Assembly: GCA_023417265.1 (NCBI GenBank)
Contig: JAEZFY010000329.1
Span: 1-10,122, forward strand
DNA length: 10,122 nt
Reading direction: 5' to 3'
From: Actinomycetes bacterium
Lineage (GTDB): Bacteria > Actinomycetota > Acidimicrobiia > Acidimicrobiales > Ilumatobacteraceae
The position numbers and the translations under genes are program-made. The notes beneath the pieces were generated by a model. That model saw only the letters and a list, made by a program, of their open reading frames with translations. It searched no databases and was not told the origin of the DNA. Numbering within the stretch: position 1 is the first letter of the stretch; the number at the start of each line of letters is the position of its first letter. Below are positions 8,001 to 10,122 of the stretch, piece by piece.

Positions 8001-9598
8001 AAGCCGGGGATCGGGATGTCGATCGCGAACGCCTCGTCCGGGTCGGTCATCGCCGCCCCGGCGTTGACGACGATCATGCCGACGCCGCCGTTGGCGGCGA
8101 CGTGTTCGGCTTTCTCGGCGAACGGGGACACGCCGCGTTCGCAGACGACGACCTTGCCGGAGTACGCGGCGGTGTGGTCGACCGCATCGTTGCAGAGGTT
8201 GTCGCCAGGCTCCCACCGGACGATCTGCTCAGGCCCGAACGGCACCGCCGGAACGGGGGACGACAGGTCGAGGCTGTCGCTACCGTCGACGACTTCGACG
8301 TCGGTGAGGAAGTAGCGCTCGGTCGCCGTCGCCGCCACGGAGGTGACCCACGGCGCGCTCGCCGGCGAACCGACGGTGAAGTACCCGGGACCGTCGTTGC
8401 TGTTCGAGGTGGCGACGAACGTGTCGACTTCGGCGCGGATGTAGAAGAAGGTGACCGCGTCGTAGTCGGAGTACGGGTCACCCGCGCCGGGCGACCCGAC
8501 CGAGTAGTTGATGACGTCGAGGAGCCCGTCGAAGGCGTCGAGCGCAGCTTGGTCGAGGGCGGCGACGAGATCGAGACCGTTCCCGGAGCAGCAGCCGCCG
8601 TAACTCACGATGCTGGCGTTCGGCGCGATGCCCGTGATGTCCATCGTGGGGCCGTACGTGTCGACGGTGACCGGAGCGCCGGCTGCCGTCGAGGCCGTGT
8701 GTGAGCCGTGCCCGTTGATGTCGAAACCGGGCGTGTCGACGCCCGATCCGTCGCCGTCGAGCGGCCACGTGTACATACCGATCAGCTTGTCGTTGCAGGG
8801 AAAGACGCCCCAGCTGGCGTCCCAGTTGCCGTCGGCGCAGACCCCGAGGTAGTTCCCGTCACCGTACGGGTTCTCCATGCCCGGCGTCGGCGCGAACGAG
8901 GGGTTGTAGGGCGACACACCGGTGTCGATCACACCGATCACGAGCCCGTCGCCCCTGGTCTCGGCCAGCGCTCCCCCGGCGTCGGGGTCGCGCGCCCACA
9001 CGTCGTCGGCATTGATCAGCACCGGACTCGAATCGGTGAGCGGAACGCGCTCGGGCAGCGCGGCCACGGCGATCACGCCTGGCACCTCCGACACCTTGAC
9101 CGCCTCGGCGGCGGTCAGCTCGAGCACCACCATGTTGTCGCCGTACCGCATCGACGCGAGCGGCTGCACCGGGCGCCCGATCAGTTCCCCGGCGACGTCG
9201 ACGGTGGACCGCTGGACGTTGGACAGGTGGCGGACGTACGCGGTGACCGCTTGCTCGGACGCGCCGGTGCGCGCTACCGAGGGCCCGGCGGTGGGTCGCA
9301 GGCCCGGCACTCCGCCGGCGTACCCGAGCAGGGGATCGTCGAGCAGGCGCACCTGATAGAGGTGCGCGCCCGGGCCCTCGGCGAGGATCGGCTCGCCACG
9401 CACGAACTGACCGCGGCTGTCGCTCGGCTGGCGGCGCGGCGTTGGCCAGGTGAGCCGGGCAGCCGCGCTCGACGCGCCGTCGAGGTCGGAATTCGACGGC
9501 GACGGTTCGTCGGCTGTGGCGGCGGCGCTCCATCCGGTGACCGCGGCCAGCACGGTGAGGGCCGTCGTGACGGCAATCGGCTTGCGCGTACGCTTCAT
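5039..9598 (-). CDS. Secreted S8 subtilase with PA, PPC, DUF11 and three RLFDTR repeats
   Basis: Paralogue of the downstream protease, 1519 residues. The signal peptide is about 1-29 (MKRTRK, hydrophobic stretch, ATA-DE cleavage). A pro-domain spans about 78-185. The S8 domain carries Asp225 (VIDTG), His297 (NGHGSH), oxyanion Asn401 (SNSNDG) and Ser620 (SGTSMASPH), all intact. A PA domain sits at about 445-560 with Cys469. After the protease come an Fn3-like region (Cys712/Cys716), a PPC-like domain (about 853-951), one uninterrupted DUF11-like domain (about 1014-1137), then three 128-residue repeats to the C terminus. The start is set by the signal peptide and AGGAAG 8 bases upstream; the frame stays open to 9769, but that extension would overlap the neighbouring gene's end and lacks a secretion signal. 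No LPXTG motif or terminal membrane helix is seen, so the protein is likely released or bound non-covalently. Protein substrate and repeat ligand are unknown. The family assignment is secure. Confidence 0.95.
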   Translation of the reverse strand: MKRTRKPIAVTTALTVLAAVTGWSAAATADEPSPSNSDLDGASSAAARLTWPTPRRQPSDSRGQFVRGEPILAEGPGAHLYQVRLLDDPLLGYAGGVPGLRPTAGPSVARTGASEQAVTAYVRHLSNVQRSTVDVAGELIGRPVQPLASMRYGDNMVVLELTAAEAVKVSEVPGVIAVAALPERVPLTDSSPVLINADDVWARDPDAGGALAETRGDGLVIGVIDTGVSPYNPSFAPTPGMENPYGDGNYLGVCADGNWDASWGVFPCNDKLIGMYTWPLDGDGSGVDTPGFDINGHGSHTASTAAGAPVTVDTYGPTMDITGIAPNASIVSYGGCCSGNGLDLVAALDQAALDAFDGLLDVINYSVGSPGAGDPYSDYDAVTFFYIRAEVDTFVATSNSNDGPGYFTVGSPASAPWVTSVAATATERYFLTDVEVVDGSDSLDLSSPVPAVPFGPEQIVRWEPGDNLCNDAVDHTAAYSGKVVVCERGVSPFAEKAEHVAANGGVGMIVVNAGAAMTDPDEAFAIDIPIPGFLISNNAGQALYAFLAGHPAAEVSWVTSLHADDPDREDMIGDFSSRGPNAAVDVVNPSLSAPGVDIMAALAHPGDPTVPVWGAISGTSMASPHVAGAALLLRQLHPDWTSPELQSALMTTAVPTVTDLNSTPADIYTQGSGRLDIERAADAGLLFDVAPTDYVFEPARDLNLPSFADSQCVLTCEWSRVARNLDPAVSWAASVAIEGDPALDVDVSVDDSVPGELVLAVVADVTLLDIGESGDARITLTPDDPTIPEVTMPLGVFAAAAQLPDSLAVDTRRDAGETSFDVASIPVDDFTGTMLGLAEADIVDGELGQDPTFDDAFDVAAGGVAVLPVSVPAGSDRLAVEVLGTTMDDLDLYVGTGTTASNATLECRSATSGSAEFCSIDLPEAGDWWVLVQNWAASGASDTYSVAIGVVPGSDLGNAEVTSPAAPGATEYAVTVAYDVAAQPGSVWYGTLELGSDPANPGDLGYVPFTLYRHADDVTKTASTAQAERLDTVAYTISIAPSISGADVRYDLIDVVPAGLTLVVGSVTGGGVIDGDTIAWNDLLLEGDDADGLTLTYAVTVDADAAPGPYTNEVTHLSDDPGARPEIASATVFVEPPLLQPVPPKRLFDTRPTEPQGAVDVPKHTVGGDDVLTVNLLGVAGIGADGVAAVALNVTAVDPAGHGYVTIFPCGSTRPLVSNVNYTGAPGAYPNAVVVPVAPDGSLCFYSKVHAHLIADVVGWFPEGAGVGTVTPARLFDTRATEPNGSIVVPKSPIGGEGSILRVKVAGVSGVPDTGAAAVALNVTAVDPSGAGYVTVYPCNDTRPFVSNVNYSGPGVYPNAVITPLSADGEVCFYSKVSTHLIADVNAWFPAGSGYGPVTPVRLFDTRATEPDGLITVAKQQYGGDANIVKVKVTGIGGVPADGVGMVSLNVTAVDPTGPGYVTVYPCGPRPVVSNVNFMGPGVYPNAVLTPVSAEGEVCFFAKVPTDLIADVNGWFAAT
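5042..6175 (-). repeat. Three 128-residue RLFDTR repeats at the protease C terminus
   Basis: Units start at residues 1142, 1270 and 1398 (bases 5792-6175, 5408-5791 and 5042-5407), with RLFDTR at residues 1146, 1274 and 1402, an exact period of 128 residues or 384 bases. Each unit carries RLFDTR.TEP.G, a GG-containing strand, SLNVTAVDP or ALNVTAVDP, GYVT(V/I)(Y/F)PC, VSNVN, YPNAV, a G(E/S)(V/L)CF block and LIADV..WF. There are two Cys per unit. This repeat type is frequent at the ends of secreted actinobacterial proteins, including cell-wall hydrolases; its binding partner is not known to me. The last unit ends at WFAAT, just short of the usual inter-repeat linker. Confidence 0.9.
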
Positions 9599-9606
9599 GG
9601 CGCGGA

Positions 9607-9612
9607 CTTCCT
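9607..9612 (-). promoter_or_regulatory. Ribosome binding site of the RLFDTR-repeat protease
   Basis: AGGAAG on the minus strand, 8 bases before the ATG at 9596-9598. It supports the signal-peptide start over the longer open frame beginning at 9769. Confidence 0.75.
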
Positions 9613-9620
9613 GTGTGGTG

Positions 9621-9637
9621 CTCGGGCAGCTGCCGAG
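9621..9637. promoter_or_regulatory. Near-perfect palindrome in the leader of the RLFDTR-repeat protease
   Basis: CTCG-G-GCAGCTGC-CGAG is a 16-base palindrome with one extra G; its core GGCAGCTGCC (9625-9634) is perfect. It sits 8 bases upstream of the ribosome binding site, where it could be an operator or a small RNA hairpin. Only the symmetry supports it. Confidence 0.25.
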
Positions 9638-9691
9638 CGACGGCTTGTTGGTCGACCCCCGGTCCGCACCACTGTCAGGGGAAGGCTGCGC

Positions 9692-9697
9692 AACGTA
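9692..9697 (-). promoter_or_regulatory. Possible -10 hexamer of the RLFDTR-repeat protease
   Basis: TACGTT on the minus strand fits TANNNT and lies about 94 bases before the ATG. No convincing -35 is found at 17-18 bases upstream (TCTTCG or GTCTTC). The 125-base gap could equally be transcribed from the preceding gene. Confidence 0.2.
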
Positions 9698-9723
9698 GCA
9701 GGCCGACCGCTTCCCGAAGACGC

Positions 9724-10122
9724 TTACGCGCTCCGCAGCTCGGTGAGCATGCGGGCGCGCAGGCGGCACAGGTCGGCGAGGCTCAGGGCGATGCCGGTGG
9801 AGGCCGCGGCGAGCACGTCGGCGGCGTCGTGCAGCACGGCGGGGCGGCAGCGGGCGAGCAGGTTGACGAGCACCGGCTTGCTGGCCGCGGTGAGCCGTTC
9901 GGCGAGCGGCGCCAAGCCGCGGGCGAACTGGAGCGCATCGACGGTGAGCAGCTCGGCGAGTTCGGGCGGCATCGGGAGCTCGGGCAAGGCGAGCACGTCG
10001 GCGGCCGGGACCGTTCGCCGGTTCGTCGCCGCCAGGGCCGGCTCGTGATCGATCAGCCAGGCGGCGAGCGGCCCGCCGGCGCGGGCGACCCGGGCGCCCC
10101 GCACCGGGTCGCGGCGATGCCG
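9724..10122 (-). CDS. C-terminal part of an unidentified protein, cut by the window edge
   Basis: The last 132 codons of a gene ending in TAA at 9724-9726. The frame remains open to the right edge of the window, so the N terminus is missing. A GTG at 10102-10104 could be read as a start, but the reading frame continues upstream through RHRRDP and that stretch looks like ordinary coding sequence, so an internal codon is more likely. The visible part is rich in Leu and Ala with regularly spaced charged residues (for example ELAELLTVDALQFARGL and LLARCRPAVLHDAADVLA), which suggests a helical cytoplasmic protein. No signal peptide, membrane segment or catalytic motif can be seen in this fragment. 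I do not recognise the family. The gene ends 125 bases before the protease start on the same strand, so co-transcription is possible but unproven. Confidence 0.7.
   Translation of the reverse strand, partial: RHRRDPVRGARVARAGGPLAAWLIDHEPALAATNRRTVPAADVLALPELPMPPELAELLTVDALQFARGLAPLAERLTAASKPVLVNLLARCRPAVLHDAADVLAAASTGIALSLADLCRLRARMLTELRSA

Noticed and set aside
9710..9719. CTTC-CC-GAAG inverted repeat as a terminator of the right-edge gene
   Set aside because: Only four base pairs with a two-base gap and no U-tract; too weak to call.
9599..9769. N-terminal extension of 57 codons on the RLFDTR-repeat protease
   Set aside because: It overlaps the 3' end of the neighbouring gene and would bury the signal peptide. 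The start at 9598 has AGGAAG at the right distance.
8708..10048. Plus-strand open frame of 446 codons crossing from the protease into the neighbouring gene
   Set aside because: Shadow frame with Arg-rich composition; it overlaps two minus-strand genes and the gap between them and shows no domain motif.
10102..10104. GTG as the start of the right-edge gene
   Set aside because: The frame stays open and protein-like up to the window edge, and no ribosome binding site can be judged in the 18 bases left. A truncated gene is the simpler reading.

Overview
The window is GC-rich throughout and reads as an actinomycete chromosome. All genes lie on the minus strand, so transcription runs from high to low coordinates: a partial gene at the right edge, then a 1519-residue secreted protease, then a 1585-residue secreted protease. 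The codon bias, the extracellular multidomain style and the 'RLFDTR' C-terminal repeats are typical of Actinomycetota and recall secreted proteins of Acidimicrobiia such as Ilumatobacter. That taxonomic guess is inference, not proof.

Layout. Bases 1-39 are a short G/C-only low-complexity tail behind the second protease. Bases 40-4797 encode a subtilisin-family (S8) protease with pro-domain, catalytic domain with PA insertion, Fn3-like, PPC-like and DUF11-like modules, and two family-2 carbohydrate-binding modules (CBM2) at the C terminus. Bases 4798-5038 are a 241-base gap holding a GC-rich hairpin that could end the upstream gene, a consensus CRP/GlxR-type palindrome, a matching extended -10 hexamer and a leader of about 118 bases. 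Bases 5039-9598 encode a paralogous S8 protease with the same N-terminal architecture but three 128-residue RLFDTR repeats in place of the CBMs. Bases 9599-9723 are a 125-base gap with the ribosome binding site and a near-palindrome. Bases 9724-10122 are the 3' end of an unidentified gene. No stretch over 300 bases lacks a gene.

How they work together. The two proteases share catalytic core, cysteine pattern and linker motifs, so they look like a tandem duplication whose C-terminal targeting parts diverged. One would bind a polysaccharide surface (cellulose or chitin class), while the other carries repeats of unknown ligand. Both have signal peptides and neither has a visible LPXTG motif or C-terminal membrane anchor, so both are probably released or held non-covalently outside the cell. 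The cAMP-receptor-type site upstream of only the CBM-bearing protease suggests that this copy is separately controlled, perhaps by carbon status. No RNA genes, CRISPR arrays, insertion sequences or phage genes were seen.
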